DNA of 64,000 nucleotides from Cyrtodaria siliqua (taxonomy: Eukaryota > Mollusca > Bivalvia > Adapedonta > Hiatellidae): positions 1 through 64,000 of the forward strand of contig JAWPHD010003253.1 of the NCBI GenBank assembly GCA_037043455.1. The letters run 5' to 3'. A program made the position numbers and the translations under genes. Numbering within the stretch: position 1 is the stretch's first letter; each line of letters starts with the position of its first letter. Below are positions 1 to 48,120 of the stretch, one piece after another. The notes under the pieces are model-generated. The model was given only the letters and a program-made list of their open reading frames with translations. It was not told the DNA's origin and made no database searches.

Positions 1-472
1 CAATATGGAAGTATACAATAAACAAGTAATTCACCAATAAGCGTCAAATGTCCCCTAAAATTTTGACTCATTTGACCTTTGACCTCCAAGTGTGACATTG
101 ACCTTTGAGGTACGGACACGATTCTTGCACATGGCGGACCTCCTCATTATGGTTAACATTTGTGTGAGAAATCCTCCCATTTCTTTCAATGTTGTGGGTG
201 AGACATGATTGTTTCGGATGGAATAGGATAAGTGAACGGACAGACTTCAGGGGCATAAAAAGGTTATTAAATTTGGAATTTTACAAGTTTGTCATCCTTG
301 GCCAAAACAAATCTTCCAAAGAAAATTTCTCCATGCAGATTCAGTGTGGTAATAAATTCATACAAAGTGATACAGGCCAACACAGGTACATGGTATGAAA
401 ATGGTAGAGTTCTAGAACAGTATTATTCTTGACCTGACATGACATTAATTCCGACATTTCTTTTTTTTTCAG
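1..472 (+). other. 3' part of the upstream phosphorylase intron
   Basis: The exon at 473 has a clear 3' splice site, so this stretch must be intron following the N-terminal exon. About 60-120 contains short GACCTTTGACCTCC-like and TGACATTGACCTTTGAGG blocks typical of degenerate interspersed repeat. I see no exon here; the short open frames lack any recognisable motif. Confidence 0.7.
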
Positions 473-37171
<36,699 letters not shown>

Positions 37172-38480
37172 AGAATATAGTCTATATATAGTACTTATAA
37201 CAAATTGTGTGTTAGACTATGACAATTTGCCCTTACTTCTGGTTTGAAGATGAGATTGTTAAAAAGAACCGCTACCTTCCATAAGGAGTTGCATCTCATC
37301 TTGAATCATTGTGTAGTCCATGACTTGGGCTCACTAGATGAGCAGTGCAAAATGTGGGTCTTAAGGTATATTATGTATGTGTGGTCCTTTGTTTCGCATG
37401 GGGGTAATTAACATGTTTTCAACAGCTTAACACATGACAGTGATTGGTCAAGTACTACTAGTGGGAGTAACTCCATCTTTTCAACAGCTTAACACATGAA
37501 AATGATTGGTCCTTTACAACTGGTGGGGGTAACAACTATCATTTCAACAGCTTTATGCATGAAAGCGATTGGTCCATTTTAACAGCTTTACACATGAAAG
37601 TGATTAGTCCATTACAACTGGTGGGAGTAACAACCATCTCTACATGAAAGTGATTGGTCCTTTACAACTGGTGGGGGTAAGAACTATCATTTCAACAGCT
37701 TTACGCATGAAAGCGATTGGTCCATTTTAACAGCTTTACACATGAAAGCGATTGGTCCATTACAACTGGTGGGAGTAACAACCATCTTTTCGGCAGCTTT
37801 ACACATGAAAGTGACCGGTGGGAGTAACAACTATCATTTGAACAGCTTTCCATGTGAAAAAGGATTGGTCCATTACAACTGGTGGGAGTAACAATTAAGA
37901 CTAAACAGCCATCTGCTCGTTTAAACTCTCACTGCAATACAGAGAGGATAAATAAACACATACGCATGCACTCCTATACTTCCAGCTGGGGCAATGACAA
38001 CAATTCCAGGTTTACTTGTCGAAAACTGTTATGCCCAAAGTTCCTAAGTACATAATATCTTTCTGATGGTGAATGGAGGATTTCTATTGGATGATTGAGT
38101 CATCTAGGTGATTGGATTAAAAAAAGCTGTTTACTGATTGGATATTAGTAAGATGTGTATTTGTGCTATGTCTGTGTTTTATAACGTTCTTTGAAGTATA
38201 ATATTTGTATGGAGTTGCAATGATTTTTGTGGGTTTTTCACAAAAATATTTTGTTATATTGTTGAAAAGATTGTGATATATTCAAGTAGCAAAATGTAGC
38301 AAACTTTTTTTTGCAAAATGTAACCAAAGTTTAGATAATTTAAAGACTTATTCTGGTCGTGTCCTATTAAACCATAAATACCTAACTCAAAGTGTAATCA
38401 TTTCAGGATAATGGTTCCCATTTATATTCTACGGTAATAAATGTTTTATATTTATTGTGTTACCTAAAATCATCCGAATA
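37172..38480 (+). other. Candidate 3' untranslated region
   Basis: Follows the TAG at 37169-37171. AATAAA hexamers at 37951-37956 and 38436-38441 are possible polyadenylation signals. The first lies just after the 37410-37895 tandem repeat, which would then be transcribed. No cDNA evidence is available to choose. Confidence 0.4.
37410..37895 (+). repeat. Tandem repeat, ~60-65-bp unit, downstream of the stop codon
   Basis: About eight imperfect units built on CAACAGCTTTACACATGAAA, GTGATTGGTCCATTACAAC and TGGTGGGAGTAACAACCATC. Some units are shortened and higher-order pairs can be seen. Confidence 0.85.
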
Positions 38481-38486
38481 GGGGTT

Positions 38487-38631
38487 CTTTGGCAGAAAAA
38501 AATTACCGTGGCTCCAGCGAAAAATGGGAATGTTTTCAAAAAAACGTGCAGCAACTCTGCAGTTCTGCATGTGAGAAGGTTCCAGGCCCATTCTGTGTTG
38601 GTGCGCTATAAAACCCCAATTCAATTTTTTG
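38487..38631 (+). mobile_element. SINE family 3 copy
   Basis: Shares TGGCAGAAAAA, CGTGGCTCCAGCG, CAGCAACTCTGCAGTTC and GAGAAGGTTC(C/T)AGGCCCATT with 41416-41647, and ends GTTGGTGCGCTATAAAACCC then CAATTCAATTT. It lacks the internal GATCAGCCTGGCATG part of the other copy. Confidence 0.65.
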
Positions 38632-38727
38632 TAGACAATATGTTTTTTAACACAAAACAAGTACATGTATATGCTTTATTAAATTCCTTTAGCAAAAGAA
38701 GTAACTTGGAAAAGGACTGTTTGTTAA

Positions 38728-38887
38728 CCCTCAACCCGCTAAGCACGACTATAATACCCTTTGCGTCCATTGTAAACCCAGATCAGCCTGCGAGTAACTC
38801 GCACATTTGTCAACCTTTGTCACATAAATGGAATGGTCTTAATTCAAAGAAAGAACAGTTCATTATATATATGTAGCGGGTTAAGGG
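38728..38887 (+). mobile_element. piggyBac-like MITE copy
   Basis: Ends CCCTCAACCCGCTA and TAGCGGGTTAAGGG with TTAA on both sides (38724-38727 and 38888-38891). The interior has CATTGTAAACCCAGATCAGC and TTCAAAGAAAGAACAG. Confidence 0.8.
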
Positions 38888-38891
38888 TTAA

Positions 38892-41415
38892 ATGTTCTGT
38901 AAAGAGTCTGATAAAGGCAAATGTACTGTAAAAGGCTTGAGAGGTAAGTGGACTACAGTCGTGTCCTTATAAAATTGGGTGCCATTATAAAACTGGGTGC
39001 CGTCTGTTGTCTGTCACCTTTGTTCTTATTATTTACATTCTGTAATGTTTTTGAAGGGGATAGATTTCCTGTTAATTTCATCATTTCTGGCTTTCTACTT
39101 GGAATGGAAGACTTGTGGATAGGAGGAGTCTGTTTGTTTATGGTATAGCATTTTGCAAGATCTGATAATAGAACAAAAAACTATATTCATGCTATAGATC
39201 ATGTTTGGTTAACACAATTAATTTTTTGACATGGCGCATGCTTAGTTTGACTGTTGTTCAGTGAATTATATTAATTAAAAAAAATTATTTGTTGATACAT
39301 CATTATAAACTAAACTTTATTACAAAACTGATCTTTGAATTTCAGTTAAGAATAGATGCCAATTAAGTGAAGGTGAATTACAAATTGAGTTCACATTTGT
39401 AACTCATATTTTTTAGATTTTCACCAATTTATGATATAAACCAACTCGTATAAAGCCAAAATGATGACATAATGTATAAATTGATTATTTGTGAAATATT
39501 TGTATGTTAAAGTGCTATGTATAAAAAAGTGCTAATATGTTTTTAGAGTTTGTGATATTAATATAAATTTGACACAAGACTGGGGGTAGAATATACTGTT
39601 TATAGCAATATTGTTTAGGATGTAATGAACAACGTGTTTAATTTGTTTTTTGCATTTTGTTTTTTTGTTTTTCTGCTTTTTATGTAGTCGTTTGTATTTG
39701 TGTTCTAGGTTTGAAAGGGAATTTCAGCTAATTTCGATGTTGAATGAATTTATAACATTTAGAGTACCATTTGAGTTGAGACTTCTATGAATGGGGTTAG
39801 AGGAGCTTTCAAAATTGACAGAATTCCTAAAATTCTTAAAGAAACTTCCCTTTTTCATAAAATTAAATCTTAATCTTAACTATACAAGGTGCGCAGTAAA
39901 ACCCAATTCAATTCAAATATACAATTATAATTTATTTCAAGGAATAATTATTTTATTAAGAGACTGTTTCTTTTAAAATTGCAAATGTATCTTCTCGCAT
40001 AATATAATACTTCTCAGTGATTCAGAACTGTAAAATGCTTGTTGATAGACTTTGCCAGTTATCAAGACGTTTGTAGCAATGCATGGTGGGTCTGTTTTAA
40101 AGAACAATAAGTAATATAAAAGGAACTAACTCGGTATTAAAGACATTATTTAGATTTTTTAACCAAAACAGTTTCCCTGCAAAATGCAACGAATGTTTAC
40201 AATATAGCGAATGATTTAGAAATGATTAAATAAAAAAAAAAATTCACGTCTTGTTTTTAAAACACATTTTTTCCTTCCATTTTGAACTGATGGTTATAAT
40301 TATGTATAATTATACATTACTTCTTGTATAAAATGAGGGATTGGACATTCGGTATTATTACAAATACCTCATCAGTGGTGCATCAATGGTATAAATGCAT
40401 ATGTGCATTATATTAAGTATTATGTTAATAATAAACTATTCTTTGCAGTATTTTTAGGGGAGATATGGTTGGGGTTTGAGGGGATATGTCCCTTGCAGAG
40501 CTGTTTGAAGTCTGACGCTTATTAAACGTTTTGATTTATATACATTTCCATTGATTGCATATTAACTATAAATGCTTTTTTAATATAATCTTGCACCAAA
40601 CAAGTGTTAAGGCAAACAATGAAAACATCAAGCATTTTGAATGAGCAGTCTTACCTACAACACTTCTGATCTCCGCAAACTCTAAACTGCGCACGTAGGG
40701 CTATAAGCCATAAATACCACAACTTCACAGAATATGACAGAGGCGTTGGGTGGTTATTGTGGTATATAAAAGTGAATATGCAAGTATATATTGTAAGCTT
40801 TATTATGTCTTTTTTAATTAACATATTCCTGGTGATAAGTGCACCAGCCATTATTTAACCAATTCTTAAAATGATTGTAGATGACTTTCATGGCAACATG
40901 TTCAATGCCTTGTTCAAAATGTGGATCTCATGCATACAGAACCAACATGTTATCTTAATGTTTACAAGAGAATTTACTCTGTAGTTGGACAGTTCTGAAT
41001 CTGTTCAGGTTCTTGGCTTATTCTGCAGTAAATGAAAGACGATTCTGAAATGTTCATTCCTGATGGTTCGACATAACCTTGGCGTTGGTGAAACCCAATT
41101 CAACAAATAAACAGGTTTTTCATCCACAATTTATATTTAATGCAATTTGGGTAGAAATGTAACTGGGGGCACTTATTAGTAGTATTTTGAATGTTACATT
41201 TTTTTGTCTTTTACCTAGAGATTTCTGCATATAATAGCCCCGTGTGGTTCCCGGGGGCCCCCGTTTGGTCACGGGCCAAAGAATAGGGCCACTGCAGATC
41301 CCTTTGGAGGGGTAGGCAGAGGGGTAGAATCCCCCCAAATTCATGTTCATTTTATCATTTTTTGTTCATGTTCATTAAAGGTCTTCATCATGATCCCTGC
41401 ATTGTTTGAGGTGCT
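38892..41415 (+). other. Downstream region without recognisable genes
   Basis: AT-rich. Isolated retroposon tails occur at about 39885-39915 (GTAAAACCCAATTCAATTC) and 41083-41110 (GTTGGTGAAACCCAATTCAA). A GC-rich patch with CCCGGGGGCCCCCG lies at about 41240-41290. No exon-like frame found. Confidence 0.45.
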
Positions 41416-41647
41416 ATCTCGCTCGCATCAAGAGCAGTGGCAGAAAAACAATAACGTGGCTCCAGCGTAAATGGAGTTTCTACGATAGAATTTGCAGCAA
41501 CTCTGCAGTTCAGGGTGAGAAGGTTCTAGGCCCATTTTCCATATTTTATCTCGATGTACATGGAAGATCAGCCTGGCATGTTCATGCCTGTTAGGCGCCA
41601 TATAACCTTTTCATGTGTTGGTGCGCCTTAAAACCCCAATTCAATTC
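41416..41647 (+). mobile_element. SINE family 3, longest copy
   Basis: Body with GGCAGAAAAACAATAACGTG, CAGCAACTCTGCAGTTCAGG and GATCAGCCTGGCATGTTCAT. The 3' end TGTTGGTGCGCCTTAAAACC then CCAATTCAATTC is shared with SINE family 1, suggesting both use the same LINE machinery. The head is unclear. Confidence 0.65.
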
Positions 41648-41954
41648 TGCATATAATAACACGTGACTATTCTGTATGTATAAATCGTGGGCATATGACA
41701 AAAGGTGTTTAGTATTATATATGTTTATACATTTTTTGTCTAAAATTCCAATTTACTCCCCAAACTGGGACTGTTAATGGTAAAATAAATGAAGCTCTAT
41801 ACAAGTTGGACTGGAGTCTTAATTTTACACCACAACTAAGGTCTGGGGAAGGTTTTGAATGTCGGCGAAGATATCTTCATAAGACCTTTATATGCAAGTA
41901 ATTTTATTTGTCAGCGTAAATTTATATTAAACTTTAATTAGACAATATATTTCT

Positions 41955-42548
41955 GAACTAGAAGGCCAGGGCCTGTATGTCGTAGGGCCTGTATGTCGTG
42001 CCCTGTGGTGAAGTAGTCCAGGTTTGACTATATTTTGATTTGCCCAACACCAAACCCATGAGATATTCGTTCCTTACATACTTAGTATTTAATTAATGTC
42101 ATTAACAGTGGGGGACACATATTGTAGCGGAGACTGGACGTGACCTATAATTTGTCCAAAGTAGATCAGTGACCCGAAATCTTGCACGTGATGTTAGATG
42201 CATATAAGGAACATTCTGGTGAAGTTTGGTGTCAGAGCATCTTGCAAGAAAGATACACGTCATATCCTAGACCGGATGTGACCTATATTTTGTTTACACA
42301 TGATGAAAAATGCAAATAAGGAACATTCTGGTGAAACTCTTGCAAGAAAGAAGCAAGATATGCATAGTTGTAGCAGATACCAGACGTGACCTGTATTTCT
42401 TCCAAAGTAGGTCACAGCGAAAATTTGCAAATGATGTTAGATGCATACAGATAAGGACCATTTTGGTGGAGTTTGGTGAAAATCCTGCAAGCACTGAAGA
42501 AGATATAAGTATATGCACGGACAGACAAAAAGCACAAAAACAAGGTCT
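41955..42548 (+). mobile_element. Family G monomer element
   Basis: Begins CTAGAAGGCCAGGGCCTGTA (short hairpin). It holds about three ~115-bp monomers with AGACTGGACGTGACCTATA, GATGTTAGATGCATATAAGG and AACATTCTGGTGAAGTTTGG, and ends CACGGACAGACAAAAAGCAC. The same monomers occur inside the element at 46195-48059. Confidence 0.6.
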
Positions 42549-43349
42549 TCCCAGACGTTAATATGTAAGATCAATATTGGTGTATAAAAGAACAAAGAAC
42601 AGTTGTATTCCGATGGGGTTTTATTCTAATGAAAGATGAACAAGGACAAAGTAAAATGTTTACTGTAACAATTCTATCAATATCTATGATATAGTTAAAA
42701 CACCTGTAACCAGCAGACAATTAAAATATTGCTTAATATCTAGAAAAAAATCTTGTTTTCTCGAAGCTTGTCACCCTTCAACACCCTGTCTTATACATGT
42801 ACTGCCCACTTGGGAGAATAAGGCGCTGTGTCTTCTTTCCATATGCACATAGCACTTTATTCTCCCAAAAGGACGAATAGTAATATAGGTACGACACCGA
42901 ATTTTCCGCACATGAAATTCATGTTGTTGAACAATTATCACATTGCTTGAAAAGAGCTCAGTTGATTCTATGTTTATCATGTTTAATCATGTTAAATCTT
43001 TTAAAATGAATGTTGGATTATGTGGGATATACACCCACTCATTTTAATAGTTTCAGTTTTGGCGAACTTTTTCTTTAACAAATTCATAGAAGGAAAGGTG
43101 CCCATAATGACAATAGGGCACAAGGTGGTGATTGTAATGTCAGCCATGCAATGCAACTCTATACGAGACAATACGTACATCGCAATCATATTGTGGTGTG
43201 ACCTTATCTACTAAGACGACCAAGAGAACAGGACTGGACTGGATTCTCTGCAGCTACTAATGAAAACCTGTTTTTATTTTAAGTCTATTTTAAGCCATTT
43301 TGGCACTTGGAAGTTTGACCAACATTACCAAAATTAACCGAAGTAGAAC
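42549..43349 (+). other. No recognisable feature
   Basis: Short open frames on both strands lack motifs; no element ends or tandem repeats seen. Confidence 0.4.
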
Positions 43350-43570
43350 TTGAATTAAATTTTATAGTTGCACCAACAGCTAAAGTCATATGGTCATATG
43401 GTGACTTTTCAGCTTGGACTGGTGGAGGAAGATCACAGGTGCCCCTCTGGGCAATTTTCGTGCATGGGCAGGCACCTGGGAAGAACCACCGACGTTCCGC
43501 AGCCAGATGGATAACTTCCTCACATAAAGGTTCCTAGGCCCACAAGGGATCCAACCCACAGCACGACCCG
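43350..43570 (-). mobile_element. SINE family 1, 5'-truncated copy
   Basis: Matches 17112-17386 over GCACCAACAGCTAAAGTCAT, GGCAATTTTCGTGCATGGGC and GTTCCTAGGCCC. The tRNA-like head is missing beyond about 43570. A small internal duplication (GTCATATGGTCATATGG) is specific to this copy. Confidence 0.75.
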
Positions 43571-44409
43571 CACCGAAATGACGTAAACATTTTATAAGGA
43601 ACAAGACCAGTTCATCAGAATATTGATTTGAAATTTTTACTACCGATACACCGTGTGCGTTTATAACATTTTTATGAAAAATGTATCCATTTTAGTGCAT
43701 TTAATTTAAAGGTGCTAGAATATTTAAAACAACAAACAGCAAGTCAAATGTATATTTAAGGTGCCAATAGACTTAAAACAACAAATAAATCACCAACACA
43801 AATAAATCACCAAAACTTGGACAAAACACTGTACCCTAGAATATAATTCAATGGAGGTGGACTATTGCAATGGAAGCAAATTTTGTATATTTCACTTTGT
43901 ATATTTCACTAACTTCCTAAAAAAAAACGTGCTGGATCGGACACATCTTCATCTTGAAATCTTTCTACTGTGTTAAAAGTAAAAAAGTGCAGCCACACCC
44001 TCTACCACCTTTAACCCTCAATCCAAACACTGATTCACCAGTTGTATAGTAGTGGGAACTAAAATATGAGGTTTGCCCTTTGCACCACTCCCCCACTGCG
44101 ACCTTGACCTTAAAGGTAAGCAAAAGCATTTTAATGGCTTTGGAAGCAGCTTTTGAGTACCATGCTGCATAAGAGACTGCCAATATTAAGAAGGGCTTGA
44201 ACACTTGTCGAACAGTGCTCTTGTCGAACAGTGCTATAAAATACTACACAATTTGGAACAACTACTGAACAGGGCTCCCAGTCTGAAGTAACCACATATG
44301 ATATAAACATAATTTTACAAAATTTGCTTCTCAATTACATCCGTTTCCACACAGACCATGTTTGTGGGTGTGTGTAATTCTAAGGATTATAGTCCCTCCA
44401 CCCTTATAG
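43571..44409 (+). other. No recognisable feature
   Basis: AT-rich; antisense open frames at 43965-44204 and 44131-44334 have no motif. Confidence 0.4.
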
Positions 44410-44478
44410 CCTCCAGAGAATCCCGGTACAGCTGGGCACGATGGAGTGTCCATACAGACCAAACAGAGAGTGGTGTAA
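44410..44478 (+). CDS. Candidate alternative last exon of glycogen phosphorylase
   Basis: After CCCTCCACCCTTATAG a phase-0 frame reads PPENPGTAGHDGVSIQTKQR VV and stops at TAA (44476-44478). Joined to the AAG at 37145-37147 (site AAG|GTTAAA) it would replace VKKATLN with a 22-residue hydrophilic tail. The composition looks protein-like and the 3' splice site is fair, but the donor is weak and the implied intron is 7.3 kb. No known domain. It could equally be chance. Confidence 0.3.
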   Translation, partial: PPENPGTAGHDGVSIQTKQRVV

Positions 44479-44640
44479 GCATATAATTACAGAACATTAT
44501 GCTGATGGTGATACAAGTTTTGAAAGACCTTTTTAAGGACGGGATTCACAATTGTAACAGGTACAAGATAATTAAATATCTATATTTAACAATGAAAGCA
44601 TTTAGGGTTCCACATAATGGCCGGGAATGAGAACATATTG

Positions 44641-44778
44641 AGGATGTCATGACAACGTGGCAAGGATGTCATAACAACATAGCCAGGATGTTATAACACA
44701 GCCAAGATGTCATAACAACCAGACACAGCCAGAATATCATGGCAACACAACAGGATGTCATGACAACTCAGCCAGGTA
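44641..44778 (+). repeat. GATGTCATGACAACNNNGCCAG degenerate repeat
   Basis: About six units of ~22-28 bp, each with (A/T)GTCATAACAAC or GTCATGACAAC followed by a CAGCCAGGA-like linker. Confidence 0.75.
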
Positions 44779-45317
44779 TTCAAGCTGTTGCAAATCAAAG
44801 ATTTTCCAGGCTTTAAAGTTATTAAAAGTTATTAGAAGGACCTCGAAGTGCTCTAATATGGTCATTTTCAATGCAAGTAAAAATGAATTTCATTTTTCAC
44901 AAACCTCACGTTTATTACTTTGTTGTTTCGTTTCATTATTTTACACACTTAAAACAAGTTGAAATCAATAACTTTTTTTGTTTGGGATAATTTTCTTAAG
45001 GACCAAGTAAGCATTATAAGCCATGTTCCAGTGAAGTTTAATCTGTCTGATCAGCAGTTTAGGAGAATTATCAATCTAAAGTAAACAACTCAAGTTTGCT
45101 AAGCACCAAGATTTCAAATCAACATTTTACAGTGGTCGGTTTTACCAACAGTAAAAAACTCAACAATTTTCTTTTACAATTTCATTATTGTCAATTTTTT
45201 TTTTTTAGAAAACAATTTTCTTGTGTATTTTTGCATTTCGCCCTACAAAATACAGTTCTGTGCGGTATTTGGGGTGAAAGGCAAAAAAGGTTTGGTGCTT
45301 AGAAAACTTATAGTATA

Positions 45318-45480
45318 TTTTCAATATAAATATGTCAAAGCTTACTGCTGGCAGCCATTTTGAAAATTCAAATTAAAATGAAGCTCACTTAGGACTTTTT
45401 CAATATAATTATGTCAACAAAGCTTGCTGCTGGCAGCCATTATGAAAATTCAAATCAAAATGAAGCCCACTTAACTAAGG
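45318..45480 (+). repeat. Two tandem copies of an ~80-bp block
   Basis: TTTTCAATATAAATATGTCA / TTTTCAATATAATTATGTCA each followed by GCTGGCAGCCAT and AAAATGAAGC(T/C)CACTTA; a two-copy duplication. Confidence 0.8.
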
Positions 45481-46194
45481 ACCAACTACATGTCATAATT
45501 CAGTTTGAGTAGGGCTTGTGTCCTGATCGACTAGACAGAACTACACCTGTGAAGTTTTATGAAGATTATATCTTCTGTTTAGGAGATGTAGGAGGGATCA
45601 CAATGTTTTCTTATAGTCTGTCAACAAACATAGACACTGCTGTATTTTTGAAATTTCATTTAGGGCCAACTTCATGTCATGCCTAAAAGTCACATTTTCT
45701 GGTGGTTTGGTGAAAATCTTGCAAGAAAGATAAGCATTTCGTAGCAATCACATACTTTTCTATTTTAAGTATTTTTTTAGTGGATTTGCAGAAAGTTGAA
45801 TTTCTAGAACCAACTTAACAGGGAATGCTTCAGTGAAATTTATTTCAGCCGACTAGTTATGAAGGAGTAGCCAACAAAGATGACAGATGAAGCACCATGC
45901 CAAACACTCTGTTAATCTTTGATCAGAAGATCACTACATTGCAAGAATAGGGATGAACCTGGGGTAAATCTCAGTGATGTTATTATACTGTGTGAACCTC
46001 TCAAGATGATGTCTGACCTAATACATCTATGCTTTTGCATATATATACCGTAAGTAATGAACTGTTGGTCCGAAATCAATGACCGTTTCTCAATCTATTT
46101 TTAGAACATACTATAATTCAGATTGAGCCTTATTACTTAAAACGTATTACGGATACTTCAACGTAATTGAAGATCCACAGTAATCAAAATGGAT

Positions 46195-48059
46195 AAAGAA
46201 GAGGGCGCAAGAGTCTGTGGACGCTCTATTGGCTAAAATGGCTATTATATCTAGGGTTGTTGTCATAAAATTCCCATCAGTACTTCTTTTAAAACATTGC
46301 AAAAACTTTTTTTAAACTAGAACGCCACGGCCTACATGTCGAGCCCTATTATAAAGGTCCAGATTTTTTATTTGACAACACCAATGTCAATCCCAAAAGA
46401 TATCAACGTCATTAACAAACGTCATTAACAGTATGGGATGCATGTCGTAGCAGAGACCAGACATGGCCTATATTTCGTCAAAAGTAGGTCACAGCCACCC
46501 GAAATTGTGCATATGATGATGTTCGATGCATATAAGGAACATTCTGGTAAAGTTTGGTGAAAATCTTGCGAGAAAAAAGAAAGATATGCATGTCGTAGCA
46601 GAGACCAGACATGACCTATATTTTGTCAAAATAGGTCACAGCGACCTGAAATTTTGCACATGACATAACATGTATATAAGTAACATTCTGGTGGTTTGGT
46701 GAAAATCTTGCAAGAAAGATAAGCATTTCGTAGCAGATATCGTACGTGACCTATATTTCGTGAAAAGTAGGTCATGGCGACCAGAAATTCTGCACATGTT
46801 AGATGCATATAAGGAACATTCTGATGAAGTTTGGTGAAAATCCTGAAATAAAAGAAGCAAGACATGCATGTCGTAGCAGAGAGACCGGACATGACCTATA
46901 TTTCGTCCCAACTCCTCACAGAAGTTATTGAGACGAAACCATTTTTTCGTTTTTAGTAACAGCGACCTTGACCTTGAATCCAGTAGCCCTAAATGCAATA
47001 CCAACCTTCCTTTCCATATAAGCTACATACCCAGCAAGTTTCGTCGCAATACATCACTCCTAACAAAAGTTTCTTAGAGGAAACCATTTTTCTTTTTTAG
47101 TAACAATGACCTTGACCCCAGTAGCACCAAATGCAATCCCAACCCTACTTTCTATATGTTACATACACTGCAAGTTTCATTGCAATACCTCTTTCCTAAC
47201 AAAAGTTATTGAGCAGAAACCATTTTTCTATTTTCAGTAACTGACCTTGAACCCAAATTTCAATCCCAACCTTCCTGTCCACAGGGGCTACCCACCCAGC
47301 AAGTTTCGTCACAATATCTCACTCCAAACAGAAGTTATTGAGCGGAAACATGAGTTTGACCCAACAATATAGCATATTGCATATTTAAAGAAATCAAGGG
47401 CTATAACTCTGGTGTTACTTGTCCAATCCGGCTGGTTTTCGAAATCGTCCAAGCTTTCATTGATATTAGCAATCTGTTAAAATTTGGTAAAGATTGGATA
47501 AAAAATGAATGTGCTAGTGTCGACATCAAAATGTAAGACATTTTTCAATAATTCAAGGGCCAGAACTCCCGTGTTACTGGTCCGATCTGGCAGGTTTTGA
47601 AACCTCGCAGTTTCGTAAAGATCAAATACAAAATGAAGTTGCTAGAGTGTAAACAAGGCTTAATATGGCATTTTTCAGCAAAACAAGGGCCATAACTCTA
47701 GTGTTACTAATCCGATCTGGCTGGTTTTCGAACTCGTCTGAGCTTCCATTGATATAAATAAACTGGTAAAGTTTCATAAAGATCAAATACAAAATGAAGG
47801 TGCTAGTGTAAACAAGGCTTAATATGGCATTTCTCAGCAAAACAAGGGCCATAACTCTGGTGTTACTAATCCGATCTTCCAAGCTTTCATTGTTATAAAG
47901 ACACTGGTAAAGTTTCATAAAGATCCGATTAATAAGGAAGTCCCTATTGCATAAACAAGACAAAAGTTAACGGACGGGCAACGGACGACAGACAACTCGC
48001 CATCGCATAAGCTCTGCTGACCTTTGGCCAGTAGACTGACCTTTGACCAGTAGAGCTAA
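46195..48059 (-). mobile_element. Hairpin-ended element with three different internal monomer families
   Basis: On the minus strand the left end is at 48059 (TAGCTCTACTGGTCAAAGGTC) and the right end near 46195 (GACTCTTGCGCCCTCTTC, a family B-like end next to a CTCTATTGGC motif). Inside are family B monomers (47390-47990), then three ~130-bp monomers with AAGTTTCGTC..CAATA and AGTAACAGCGACCTTGACC (about 46940-47370), then family G monomers (46318-46920). Confidence 0.6.
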
Positions 48060-48065
48060 AAACAA

Positions 48066-48115
48066 ACAAGAGGGCCATGATGGCCCTATATCGCTCACCT
48101 GAGTTAATTTGAACC
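48066..48115 (-). mobile_element. Solo right end of a family D element
   Basis: AAACAAGAGGGCCATGATGG CCC then ATATCGCTCACCTGAG is the inverse of the right-end form (hairpin GGGCCATCATGGCCC plus TCTTGTTT). It directly precedes a second such end at 48121. Confidence 0.6.
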
Positions 48116-48120
48116 AATAA

